64,000 bases of DNA from Takakia lepidozioides (lineage: Eukaryota; Streptophyta; Takakiopsida; Takakiales; Takakiaceae). The notes beneath the pieces are model-generated. The model was not told where the DNA came from and did not search any database. It was given only the letters and a program-made list of their open reading frames with translations. This document shows positions 32,465-43,226 of this stretch, piece by piece. Both the position numbers and the translations under genes were made by a program. Location of the stretch: assembly GCA_030704615.1 (NCBI GenBank), contig CM060732.1, forward strand, positions 35,261,053 to 35,325,052, written 5' to 3'. Position 1 is the first letter of the stretch; every line of letters starts with the position of its first letter.

Positions 32465-32700
32465 GCAGATTTCTTGTAGCTATTGATCCACAGGGAATCA
32501 GAACTAATCTTGTGTTTGAAATCCGGCCCTCTTGGATGAACCTGGACCTCTATCCCTGGTCCTTCAACTATCCCTGTCTGTGTACAAATCATGAATACTT
32601 GCTGCTAGCAGCTGACACTGATGGCGTGAAGTTCTTCCAGCAAAACCCAACCCTAATTATTACAGTAGTTCTAATTCTAAATTGCATCTACTTCTCTCTA
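32465..32700 (+). repeat. Dispersed direct repeat, copy 2 (other copy 18959-19200)
   Basis: Same-orientation diverged copy of 18959-19200; the two flank the PPR fragments and the inner MULE. Confidence 0.75.
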
Positions 32701-32915
32701 GTGTGATCATGGTATGTCATCAGACCTAAGCGACTTTGTTAACAGACCTTGTCGTTGACCACGAACGCAGACCTTCTAGCAGACTTTATGAACCATGACA
32801 ACCAATAGAGTTCTAAAGCAGACCACGTCAAGCATCAAACCCCCATGTATTCTTCCGTTTGTTAGCAGACCAAGGATGAGTGCTTTGTTTTTTACGTGTT
32901 TGTGACATGTTGCAG

Positions 32916-33950
32916 AGTATGATCCAAAGGACGAGCTTGTTCGGAATGCTCTTGACTAGTACGCCAATGGCGCAAGGCAGCTTCTACGAGCCCTCCGTGG
33001 CCATATTGGAGTCGAATTACCCGTTAAGTGCAGGCTCATTGGAGTTCATACAACAGCAGACACACAGAACCCAACTCCCATGGAGACCCAGGAGGCCCGC
33101 AACAAGCAGACCGTGGAGCGAGCAGACCCTTCCCAGCAAACTCCCAAATACCGACATGTGAACCAGCAGACCCCCGACCGGATTATGGAGAACAAGAAAC
33201 AGCAGACCCCCGACTGGATTGCCAGTGATCCCAAGCCAGAGAATGTGGGTGACAAAAACTTTTCGTTGCCAAAACAGACGTTCGTGAAGGCATTGCACAC
33301 CTTACCCGAAATTACCGGGGAGGCCTTGGTTATGCAGACCTTTCCAGATAACAACTTCCACAACACCGGACATGAGCAGACCTTTCCAGATCAGCGGGCA
33401 CCCATCACCTTCCCAAAGCAGACCGCTGCGGTGGAAAACAGACCTGGGCAGACCAGTGCAGGCCAAAGCACACCACAACAGTTCTGACAAGACCAGACAA
33501 GACCAGACCACCCCACACCAGACAAAACAAGAGCAGACCACACCAGACCAGACCACACCAGAGCGAAAGACTCTAGACGATCCGAGTGCAGAACAGACCA
33601 TACCCCAGAAGACCAGAGGATACCAGACCAGACCAGACCGTATCAGAGCAGACATTTCCCGACCAGTGTAGACCTGATCAGACCTTGCTGGAGCAGAGGA
33701 AAGAAGATCAGACCTTGCAGGAGGACACCCTGCCTGGGACATTGCTTGACAAATGCACGGCAGAAGTGCATCGCGACGCAGGTATGGACGCCAACACCTC
33801 ACCATTCCAACATCAGCAGACCTTGTCAGTGCAGGACATCAGACCATCTGAAGACCTGGCGATAACCCAAGAAGCAACGCCGATCCTCCTTGCACTACAA
33901 GAGATGAGTGTTTTTAGGACTACGGATTTGGCGAAGTCATAAAAACGGCA
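32916..33950 (+). pseudogene. Broken ORF with Gln-Thr repeats (outer element)
   Basis: After a TGTTGCAG acceptor one frame reads EYDPKDELVRNALD, a TAG stop at 32957-32959, then YANGARQLLRALRGHIGVEL and on to 33487. The second part is a low-complexity stretch where CAGACC, repeated every 20-60 bases, encodes Gln-Thr (KQQTPDW, EQTFPDQ, PKQTAA). Another frame continues to about 33942 with the same repeats. The TAG could come from CAG by one C-to-T change. I do not recognise the family. Confidence 0.5.
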
Positions 33951-34335
33951 CTAGGTGTACGACTACATAGCGCTGAAATGCGTTGCAGTCATAGTTTTAC
34001 CACTTTGTAGTAATGGATATCACTACATGACTCCGGAAAGTTAGGGAGCATTGGTCAAACATTGTTGACCATGATGACAGAGTTGGTTTTATGACTAGTG
34101 TGATATGTTTGACTACACGTGGACGACGTTTCATAGAATCTTGTGACTCCATGACCGAAGATGGTTTTACAGCTCTATTTATACGACTACATCCCTACAC
34201 GTGTCATTTTGAAAGCACATACACGAATGTATTCATCCATGGATGAGTTTATCCATCGATGACATGGCATGTAAACTTATGAGTCCCTTACTGCAAATTG
34301 TTTCATAACTCTATATATATGACTACATCATTACA
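33915..34335. repeat. Interspersed ATGACTACAT motif zone, right copy
   Basis: GACTACAT-type words at about 33919, 33958, 34110, 34185 and 34319, plus variants such as ACTACATGACTCC. Matches the zone at 17996-18390. A 13-base word CGTTTTTATGACT near 17996 reappears inverted near 33935-33947. Confidence 0.65.
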
Positions 34336-35500
34336 CGTGTCATTTAAAAGGCACATACATTAATGAATTCATCCAATGGATGGGTTCATCCCGCCGCTTA
34401 TACGGTGTGTCGATTTGATATCTGTTCAATAAATTGGACCTGGATGGACGTGGCTTAACAAGCATCGCAAGATATATGAGATTAAAATACGCAATGGTCA
34501 TGGTTGTACAAGGCTAGATCATGTGATGGAAATTATTTTGAATCGTTAGATTTTACACGATCTAACGGTCTAGATTATTTAAGATCTAACGGTGTAGATT
34601 GTATAAGATCTAACGGTTTAAGATTACACCGCCGAACTTTACACCGGGCTGGGACTTAGGCTTTTTTGTCTCCTGCGTTTCACCATCTATTTGATGTTGT
34701 GTCATGTATGTAGGGGCGTGGGATGGAGGCTTTGCAGACCTTCCTACTCTTGAGCAAATGATGCAGGAAGGAGAAGAGGAGGAGGAGAGGAGATGATGGT
34801 ACCCCTGCCAACCAGCCACAGAGAGAGAGAGAGAGAGAGATGCTCATGTGAAGGGTCCTGCTTCAAACCGCCAGCAGCAGCGCAGGCTGTAGGATTTCGA
34901 GGATGAGCAGCCATGGCAGCGCGTACAATGCGTATTGTACGTGGGACATCCTCCACATGTGGCTGCGCTCACAAGCGTCCCCGAGGCGACGGTGCTGGCA
35001 AGACTGGTACTGTTCTGACTGCTTCAAATATGTGTGGGCTGTAGAAACTGCACTGTGCCCCTGGGCATTTTTTGAACCGCATTGAATTAAGTTTCTTTAA
35101 ACAGTTTTTTAGCGGATTTTGGGCGAGGAGAAGATCCCAACATTCTTGCGAGCTCGCCGTTCTTGGGAGAGTTAGCTTGGTCTTAGCAGGCCGTGTTTCA
35201 ATCTCTGACTGCTCAGCTGCACCGTGGTGGTTCGATCTCATATACCAATCCGACATTACCTGACTATAGATACAAGCAGCACACACAAGAGGTCCTTTTG
35301 GGTTGATGGTCGGTCAAATCCTCCATGGGTCATGACACAAGGTAAAGGACAATGTGGTGAGGATACCTTCTTCTTCGACCTATTTCAGCATGTTTTGCCC
35401 TCTCATCAGACTCGGCCCTGAGATGCATATTGAATTTTGTAAGTTAGCTCGGTGGGTGGATATGTGGTTGTTTAGAGTGACTTTGACAAGTTGATGCCGA
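34336..35500. other. Non-coding stretch with short tandem repeats
   Basis: Holds a three-copy 24-bp repeat (34559-34630) and a (GA)n run at 34820-34840. No gene recognised. Confidence 0.45.
34559..34630. repeat. Three-copy 24-bp tandem repeat
   Basis: GATCTAACGGT starts at 34559, 34583 and 34607, each followed by a TTAGATT/TAGATT-like tail, giving a regular 24-base period. Confidence 0.85.
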
Positions 35501-35501
35501 T

Positions 35502-35612
35502 GTGGCAACATGAAAGTATCCAAAAACAGGTAACAGAGATGAGGAGAAGCTTTGGAATGAACACTTTCCCGACCCCAGTCAATGGCGGGACAATGGAGAC
35601 AAAAAGGTGTCG
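35502..35612 (+). repeat. Third copy of the OSB-like PDF-motif fragment
   Basis: On the + strand it encodes NRDEEKLWNEHFPDPSQW, the same motif found on the - strand at about 19203-19320 and 20833-20945. It lies antisense in the tail of the broken C2H2-type gene. Confidence 0.7.
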
Positions 35613-35639
35613 TTTGTTGAATGCAATGTCGAAAACCGC

Positions 35640-38124
35640 ACGCTCCTGCACAGTCACAAACCACATCATGACGTCTTGCGTGATACTTTCCTGAGCCTCT
35701 TCGCTTCCGTGTAGCAGGTCTATCCGCAGGTTGTGTAGGTCTTTTTTTAATTTGGTGTAAGACCTGAAATTGCCAAATTGCATCCATTGACGAAAACAAT
35801 CTGCCATCTCCTCAAAAGCACTCTCTGTCAAGCTCGCTAAGTGCTTTGGACGAACACCAAATATTGGGTGGGCGATGGCCATGTGCCTTATCTCCAGTGG
35901 GCGTGGGTTGTGCATGAGAAAGAGCTGCACGATAAGCGATGGCTCGGTCTCCTCTGCCAGGAGCGCCACTCCATACTCACGGGCTTCAAAACACGGGTGA
36001 CCTCCTCCGCCGTGAACTCCATTGAGGAGTGCTGCGGAGCAAAGGTCCACCGGGAGGCGACGATGCGGTGAAGCTCATTGTACCAGTCCAGATGCCGATT
36101 GCTTTCCCCACAACGAAACTTCGGAAGAGTGGGGTCGTCCTCATCAATTGCAGACCGCTGTGGAGGTCGCCATGGTCTGCCAAATGGGAAATCAGTTCGA
36201 CCACACAATGTGGTCTGCTGAGGGTCTGCTGAAGAGGTACGAAGGTCCGTTGGAGGACGGGTCACAGAAGAAAGGTCCACTGAGCCGGGTCTGCTAGTCT
36301 GACCGGCGCTCTCAAAAGCCTTTACAGCAGACGGAGGGAGGCCTGCTGCGCGGCCAGTGGTACCATCCTGAATTGATGCAATGGCATCGACCGACTGTGG
36401 ATACAGACTCACGATGTAGTCACGAATATCACGGACCTCATTCCGGACAAGTGTAGTTTCCAAGGGAGGACCATTCAACCTGTACTTCCAGATTTGCAAA
36501 GCTCTGTACACTCAGTTGTCTTGCACATTCGCCTCCTGAAAACAAACAGCAAAATTGGCCTTCACATTAGACCAGTAGATCATAGAGCAGTAGACCAGTC
36601 AAAACTGGGCCTGACAGTAGACCAATAGACCATATACCAGTAGGCCATATTAATAGACCAGTAGACCATAGTAGTAGACCATAGCCGTGGACCCATGCAG
36701 CAGACCACAGCCACGACAGTAGTGCGCCTTTCAAAGCAACTGCAGTACCATGTTGCAAAAAACAGACCCAAAACAATAGACCGTTCGCAGCAGACCACAT
36801 ATATAACAATAATAAAAAAACACTATAGCATGATTTGCAACGGGGAAAGTAGACGCACGGTTGTGGACCTATAGAGCAGACCACAGCCAAAACAAGTGAT
36901 GCAGTACCATGTAGCAGACCCATAATAGTAGACCGACAACAGCAGGCCACACATACAACACCCAGCATAGCATATCACTAATTACAACCAGGAAATCGAA
37001 ACACTCAAATACGGTAGACCATAGAAAGAGTGGTTCAAGTACCTGGAGGCCGTTGTAGTCTTCATCCCTTGGGTGTGATCGTGCCTCCACCCACTTCTTC
37101 TCTGCTGTGTCAATGGTCTGCTGTATCTGCCCTGATCTCACGTAAGCATACAAAAAAAAGAAAAAGTTCGGATCTGATTCATCTGGGTACTGGTCTGGCA
37201 GAAGACCGTGGGGAAGCAAGTACAATGTGCCAGGGCGGACAGGGGTGCCCGTTACATCTCCATGAGCATCAGTCAGGGTCTGCTGTTTCTTGGTCTGCTT
37301 GTTGGGTCTGATATGTGGTGGGCTTCGTGGGTCTGTTTGAGGGTGTGATTCCTCTTTGGGGATGTCCGAGTCAAGGGTTATGTCATGTACCGGCGGGGCG
37401 TACCCAATGGGGTCGTTCACCAAGTACGGTCTCATAAGTAGTCCCGGCCGCTCCGTCGGCTTGTCCTGAACATGATCCTCCTCTTCATGAGAGTCTTCCT
37501 CACTTGAGTCATCCCCACTAGACGACAAAGTTGAAACGACAGCTTGTGGTCTGCTGGTGGTGGTCTGCTGGGACCGACCTGGTTGCAATTCTTTGCTACT
37601 CACTCTCATATCCCGTGGTCTGCTAGTACTGGTACTGGCAGATCTGTGACTTTTGCAGTCTACATTTTTTTAGCTCCATCATTGAGCTTCCTTTTCTTCA
37701 CTGGCACAACGAGGCCGGGTCCCAGCAGGCCGGCTTCAGTGTAATAACGCTGCCGCACTTCCTCAGCGGACCGAGCGACAGCATGCGCACCCCTACACTT
37801 TGCAGTGATTTCTTTTGCGGCCTTAGACGAACTTGGCTTGGGCCAAGGCTTGAAGTTCTCAAGGACCATACCTTTGCATCCTCCATCAAGGGCATGGCGA
37901 TTTAGAGTCTCTTTGTCCTTGACAATATCAGGGCAAAATGGGCACTGAAACCGATCCTTTGGTCAGTTCTCTTTCTCCTTCGTTAAGCACAAGTCTAAAA
38001 ATGCTTCTACTATTTTAGCATCGTACTCACTTGGCTCATACCAGTACCTTCTCTTGGCTTTGTGGTGAGGGGCATGCACATATTCCACCCAATCGGCTCC
38101 GCCCTTTGGGCAAGCTTCTTCCAT
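35640..38124 (-). pseudogene. Broken C2H2-type multi-exon gene of the outer element
   Basis: From an ATG at 38124 one frame reads MEEACPKGGADWVEYVHAP and RRYWYEPSEYDAKIVEAFLD, meets TGA at 37963-37965, then continues DRFQCPFCPDIVKDKETLNR with His and Cys following: a C2H2-like finger. Further exons read SSSGDDSSEEDSHEEEDHVQ and DPNFFFFLYAYVRSGQIQQT (to about 37042), then after a TTTTCAG acceptor EANVQDN, TGA at 36512-36514, and VYRALQIWKYRLNGPP. A frameshift near 35970 leads into MAIAHPIFGVRPKHLASLTE. Both TGA codons sit where Trp (TGG) would fit. I do not know the intact family. It may be a transposition or regulatory gene of the outer element. Confidence 0.55.
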
Positions 38125-38795
38125 GGCTGCAACCCAAGGAGGAATTGTGTCAGAGACGGTCTGCTAAATGCAAATGAAGAAGAGCAAGCAAAAAAGGAAA
38201 TGAAGGTCTGGCGGTGAAGAAGTCTGGTGAAGTTGATACCTTTGCACTTCGGCAACGACGGGCACGCGGCGCGGCCTTTGAAGAGCGGGCGGGCGCTACA
38301 AACGAATCATCGAGTCGAAGAGGCAGAAACCGCGAAGCGCAACACAACGTGCAGTCGCAAAGTGGAGAGACGCAAGAGGAGGAAGAGGCGAGGACCCCAA
38401 CGTAACGGCTCACTGCTAAGCGTGACAGGAGCACGCGTGCGACCGCCGAGGCCATGCACGTCGGTCATTGGACTGCCATCGAAACATCAAACTGACAATT
38501 ATGGCCGCCGCCAAGGACTTCATGACTCATTGGACTCTCTAGCAACGTCGGAGTCCACCGTTTCAAGCCACAGCCTCTTTTGTTCATATGCTTCTACTAT
38601 TTTTGCTTTGTTGTTCGCCTATTCGTGGGACTATTTGAGCGCGGGGAAGTGAGTTACATTGAGTTTACAGTGCAGACTTGAATGGAAGTATTTAGGTCTT
38701 TGCTAACAAGTAGACTCATTTTAGCGGACAACAATTGAGAATCAGCCTTTCCCTTGTCACACTGTCTTGTTCGAGGCTTGTCCTCCATATAGCAT
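38125..38795. other. Upstream region of the broken C2H2-type gene
   Basis: Probable promoter and 5' UTR of the - strand pseudogene up to about 38460, then unassigned sequence. Confidence 0.35.
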
Positions 38796-38984
38796 GTGTG
38801 GAATGGCATTGCAAAAATAGCGGAAGCATATGTGCATGGCTGGCCGTATAAAATTCCGATTTCCTCCCGAGTTCCGTCTCTTGGATGTTGTTTGCAGGTG
38901 GACCCATCGATGCAGGATGAAATGGGCATGTGTGGCGGAATTTTTTGTGCAACGAACCAGTGGACCTTCCAAGTGTTACCATGA
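38796..38984 (+). pseudogene. Possible Ulp1-like (C48) protease fragment
   Basis: A 62-residue frame contains QVDPSMQDEMGMCGGIFCA. A Gln about ten residues before a Cys-Gly-Gly-Ile-Phe string resembles the oxyanion Gln and catalytic Cys block of Ulp1 proteases, which several MULE families have captured. No catalytic His or Asp region is joined to it here, so this is at most a C-terminal fragment and could be chance. Confidence 0.25.
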
Positions 38985-39581
38985 CAGTGCGGGGATGCAG
39001 AGACCCAGCCGGGGGACCATTGAAATGGTGAAACGGGTGGGGACACACTGCAGACAGAGGGCAGACCAGATGGGCAGAGCAGGAGAAGAGAAGAGTGCAC
39101 CATGTCAGTCCAGACGAGAAGACCGAACCAACAGACCAGCCTGGAGAACTCTGGTTAAACCCCGACGGCAGACCGAGTGCACACAATCTTTGCTGCACGA
39201 ATGCGACAGACCAGTGCCACAGACCCTTTTGGCGGACTCTTTTGGCGGAGACTTAGGGCATACCATGAGACAAAAAAGAAAAAGCAAAGGGGGTCTGAGG
39301 AGATCGGCGAGTGCCTTGGCATGCCCAAAATCCGGACGGTCTGGATAAAACCGGAACTGGACGGGCAGATGCGCGCCACATAGGTCTGGGTCTGCTGTGC
39401 CGGTCTGGGGTGGTCTGCCGGATGACATGCGCCAGCAGCGGGCAGACCCCAGCCTGGGCAGACCCACTGGGGACCTGATGGCGGGCGGGGCCGCGGTCCG
39501 GGGGTGGGCTGTGCTGCGTGCGGGCAGGGCCGCGGGGCTGCCGACCGCGGTCCGGGGGTGGCGGGGCGGGAAGGGCGACCT
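38985..39581. other. CAGACC-rich subterminal region of the outer element
   Basis: CAGACC/AGACC words are very frequent (about 39040-39480), grading into the GC-rich inverted-repeat extension. No gene seen. Confidence 0.5.
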
Positions 39582-39643
39582 GCGTCCGTGCGCCCTGTCC
39601 CACACGCGCGACATAAACTCCCAATTATTAAAAAATGAGAGGC
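39582..39643 (-). repeat. Right terminal inverted repeat of the outer element
   Basis: Inverted partner of 15849-15910, followed by the second copy of TTATTTGAC at 39644-39652. GC-rich similarity continues inward towards 39540. Confidence 0.92.
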
Positions 39644-39652
39644 TTATTTGAC

Positions 39653-40283
39653 GGTTTTTATTGACTATGGCGAAATTTCGCACTTTTACGACCTCAAAAA
39701 ATAATATAGAATATTCTCTCTTCCCTATTTTCTCATGGATGAAATCGCCCAAATAAACTATAAATATTGGATGAATTATCCAAATACGGATGATATATAT
39801 GGATGAAATTACTGAAGAGGATGATTCTATCCAAAGTTCATCCAGAAAATATGGCTATTTCTTGCAGAACTCAGTAGCCATTCCTGTTATTTTCCAGATT
39901 TCAAAAAACAAAAACTCGCAAGTTTCTTTCTTTTCTCGTAGTTTTAATTTTAAGAAAATTAATTTGGTGGAATCCAGTGACTTATCAGCCGTGAGGTTGT
40001 GTGTTCAAATCATGATGGCAGCAGCAGGGGGCTGTATGGCTGGTTGGCAATCTGCTACAGCTTCACAGCAGGCTGGCACTGTGTGAGTGCTGAGGTGGGT
40101 CGATAGGATTGAGCGTCGTGTGCGTTCAGAATTCTGCGTTGAAAGATCGAGCACAGAAATGGGAGAATTGTGTCGGTGTCTGCATGCATCTTGTCTCATT
40201 CGAGTTTACGCACATGCAATGTGTAGCAGTTTGAAGAGAGAAAGAGGAGTATGATTCATGGGTAGGATTTGGAGGAAGAAGCT
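39653..40283. other. Upstream region of the HIT-domain gene
   Basis: AT-rich, with GGATGAA words at 39734-39800. Should hold the promoter and 5' UTR of the downstream gene; no separate gene seen. Confidence 0.45.
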
Positions 40284-43226
40284 ATGGCGGAGCGGAGATT
40301 GAAGAATGTTCTGTCGCACCTATTCCCTCCCCCCACTGCATCCGGGTTGGATATTCAAAGCAGTCATCCCGCACAGTTTTCTCGTAATAGTGAGAAGATT
40401 GTTGAAGGTGGATATACGGATAGCGGGAAGACAGGCAGGGGAGCAGTTTCTGTGGGAAAGGAGAGACTTTTCGTTGGTATTACGCATACCGGCAGATTGA
40501 TGGTAGCCAGTAATGGAGTGAATGCCACACTGAATGTCAGAAAGTTTGGGATGCACGATGGATTGAGAGAATCACAATGCTCTAGTCAGGAGAGCATGGT
40601 CTCGGAGAAACTGGGTAGGCTTAAAATTGAGAGAAACACAGCAGTAGAGAGAGCTCCTGAGTTGGTGAAGGAGCCTACTTCAGGATTCTGTAGGGACAGA
40701 CTCATGGAAGGAAAAAGCAGTGGGAATAGAGCTTCTGGTGGATTAGAAGGGAAAGGAGCAACCAGGGGGTTCAGGGAGATATATGGAACAGAGTTCAATT
40801 TTTTGTCAAGAAGTGATTTTAGCTCCGCAAGTGCAGATGTCACTGAGGTGCGAGGTGAGGAAAGGGGAAATGGAACAGAAGCTACTGAAAAAGATGAAGT
40901 AGGGAAGAGCTATGGTGGACCTGAAAATGGCTCTAGCGTTCTAAGAGCAGGCATAACGAGTTCAAGTGCTGTTTCTAAGGCCGGCAACCTGCATGAAGGG
41001 GGGTTTTCAAGTGCTTACAATTTGGCCTCCCAAGAGGGCCAGAGCTCTAGATTGAGTTTACACAAAGACAAATGTGTCTTATGCGACATTGTGCACGGTC
41101 GTGCCCCTGCTTTTAAGGTAATTTAAAATTTTCCACACTCCCTTTCTAGCTGTTATTGATAGGCTTCGTCTTTCCTGGACTCCTAAGAAAAAGGAGGGAC
41201 TTAATCTCTAAGGTTTGCAGGACATCGCAGGATCTTGTTGTCTGATGAAGATTATCGGTTTTGTTCATAGATGGTCAGACATCCTTGTTCTAAATCGACT
41301 AGCCTCTTCTCTGTTCGGTTCAGATTATGTTAGTCTTTTCCTCTAATGACCATTTTTTCATTAAAATTGTTCCTTCATGACTGGTCACCGCAACCCTATT
41401 GAACATTGTCAGTTAACTCCATACTGATACTAAAAAACCTGCTTGATTCTGTATACTGCATTCTGTTGAGTGTGATGTGATGTGTGTGGTGTGTATTTAA
41501 TCTCTTGACACACAGGTTTCTGGTTATGGTGGGCTGGACAGCTGTACGAAGACGAAGCCTGCCTGTGTATTCTGGACAAAAACCCTCTCAGCTTTGGGTT
41601 TGGCTCTCTGTAACTCCTCCATTGTGTCATTGGTAGTCAAATGCTTGCATTATAGCTCTTTCACACTGCCATACCTTGTCTGTAGAGTGTGAACCTCTCT
41701 GAGTGGATCTCTCTCTTTCTTGCCCTCTCCCCTTAAGCAACACAACAAGGTAACACACTCCATTGGGTACTCATGACATGTTCCTCACATTCGACTCGGC
41801 TATCCACGGCTCCTCTGCCTCAGGGACCCTTAGCTGGCGGTGTCATCGGACTGCTGGGGTTGGTCAAGAAAGACTGATTTACCTCCATTCCTAACCTTAA
41901 CACATCAGCTAGTGCATGATACTGAACAGACAACGTACCAATGATTGTTTGGCAGGCATTCACTGATTCTCCCTAAGACACATTTTCCATCGTTACAAGT
42001 CACACCTCCTCAGGTATGATTTCCTGAAATTCAGTCATGCGCAACCTTACATACCTAGTCAACCATGCATGTAGCCTTTTTTATAGTGTCACTATGGAAG
42101 CTCATGTAGGGATTTGTAGGTTAATGTGAGTTCACACATTTAGATGAGAATTTTGCAACGAGGTGGACATCGTGTAGAGTATCTGAACGCAAAGAAACAA
42201 AGACTGGGGGTTCACTCAGGATAACATTGGACTGTAGCAATCGATAAGATTTTGCATAGCAGGTTTGTAGGACAGATCTTATCCCGGATGAGTCAGGTTG
42301 GAACCTAACATTCTAACGTGTATTCTCAAGTGCTTAGTTGCTTTACGCTTCTCCCGTAACTCCACAGCTACTCCTTCAGATTTGGAAGATCCTGACCAAA
42401 TGCTGATGTTCACATGGCTCTCTTCTCAAGCCCATTTGTGTGAGATGGATTATCCTTGCTAACACAGGTATAGCATGTGACATACTTGAATAGGATGGCA
42501 CATACAAAAAGTATGCAGGGTTTGATTCATTTGGGTGAATTTTGCTCTTGGCTACAGATTGCAGCAGCCATGTGTGCCACAGTGCCCTTGCTTAGTAGTG
42601 CTCTTATGGAGGCGACCCATTGTGGTATCTATCGCCTGCGCCTTATCTCTTGGGGGACTTTTCTATATTTCTCATAATTGACCTTTAGTTTTGATACCTT
42701 ATGCTGGAGGGACTTCACTTTGGCATTGGTCCTGGCCAGTTAGAAAGGAAAAGGTCTTTGTATGTGCTCTCTCTCAAATTGAAGGGAAGTCCAAGTCTGT
42801 CAGGAATGTGTGCATGTCCTCTTCCTGCTTAGCTAACAAAGGTGGTGTAATGGGAATGGCAGACTCATTCAATATGCTGGTGAACAGTGGGGTGGCTGCT
42901 GGCCAAGTCATCTTCCATGTATGTACCCCTGCTTGATTTCAGATCTGTACTTCTGTGATTGTAGTGTACAGCGTACGGTAGCGGGTTTTAGAGGAATTAG
43001 GCTAGATTACAATGCTTAAAGCCCTTAGCAAGCTCATTGCGGCTGTGTTTACCTTGAAGCACCGCAGTAGAAAATGTTGTTTGGGGAGCTTCTATTATAC
43101 CTACCACTGCACTCTAACATAACACCTGACAATGAAGCAGCCTGAACGTCATTGTCTGATGAAACCTGGCAGACTCACTTCCATATAATTCCAAGATGTC
43201 TGGGTGACGGGCTGTGGCAATCTGAG
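40284..43226 (+). CDS. HIT-domain (histidine triad) nucleotide-binding protein, 3' end unresolved
   Basis: HIT proteins are nucleotide hydrolases or transferases. Exons 40284-41117, 41542-41597, 41956-42013, 42557-42623, 42863-42918 and 43173-43226 all join in phase. The domain reads KCVLCDIVHGRAPAFK, LYEDEACLCILDKNPLSFG, HSLILPKTHFPSLQ, AAAMCATVPLLSSALMEATH, DSFNMLVNSGVAAGQVIFH and THFHIIPR. The last two strings give the HxHxH triad (H-T-H-F-H) with the catalytic central His. This matches the plant HIT3-type branch. Before the domain lies an extension of about 265 residues, low in complexity and with no family I recognise. ATG at 40284 (MAERRLKNVLSHLF) is the first usable start. The last coding exon after 43226 was not found. 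Confidence 0.85.

Larger units (their letters stand above)
15849..39643. mobile_element. Outer MULE-like element, 23.8 kb, containing a nested MULE
   Basis: The ends 15849-15910 and 39582-39643 are inverted copies matching at 60 of 62 positions, beginning GCCTCTCATT; weaker GC-rich similarity continues to about 100 bases. Both ends are bordered by the same 9-mer, TTATTTGAC, at 15840-15848 and 39644-39652. A 9-bp target duplication with long inverted repeats is the hallmark of Mutator-like elements. Without the nested inner element (11,360 bp plus 9 bp) the original insertion was about 12.4 kb. Its own cargo is a 455-residue ORF (-), PPR/OSB-like fragments, a broken Gln-Thr-rich ORF (+), a broken C2H2-type gene (-) and a possible Ulp1-like fragment (+). 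No transposase of its own is recognisable, so it may have been mobilised in trans. Confidence 0.88.

Noticed and set aside
18959-32700. LTR retrotransposon bounded by the direct repeats
   Set aside because: The repeats lack TG...CA ends, no reverse transcriptase or integrase is encoded between them, and the space is taken by a MULE.
17996-33947. A third transposon bounded by inverted CGTTTTTATGACT
   Set aside because: Only 13 bases match, no target duplication is visible, and the word is part of the dispersed ATGACTACAT motif.
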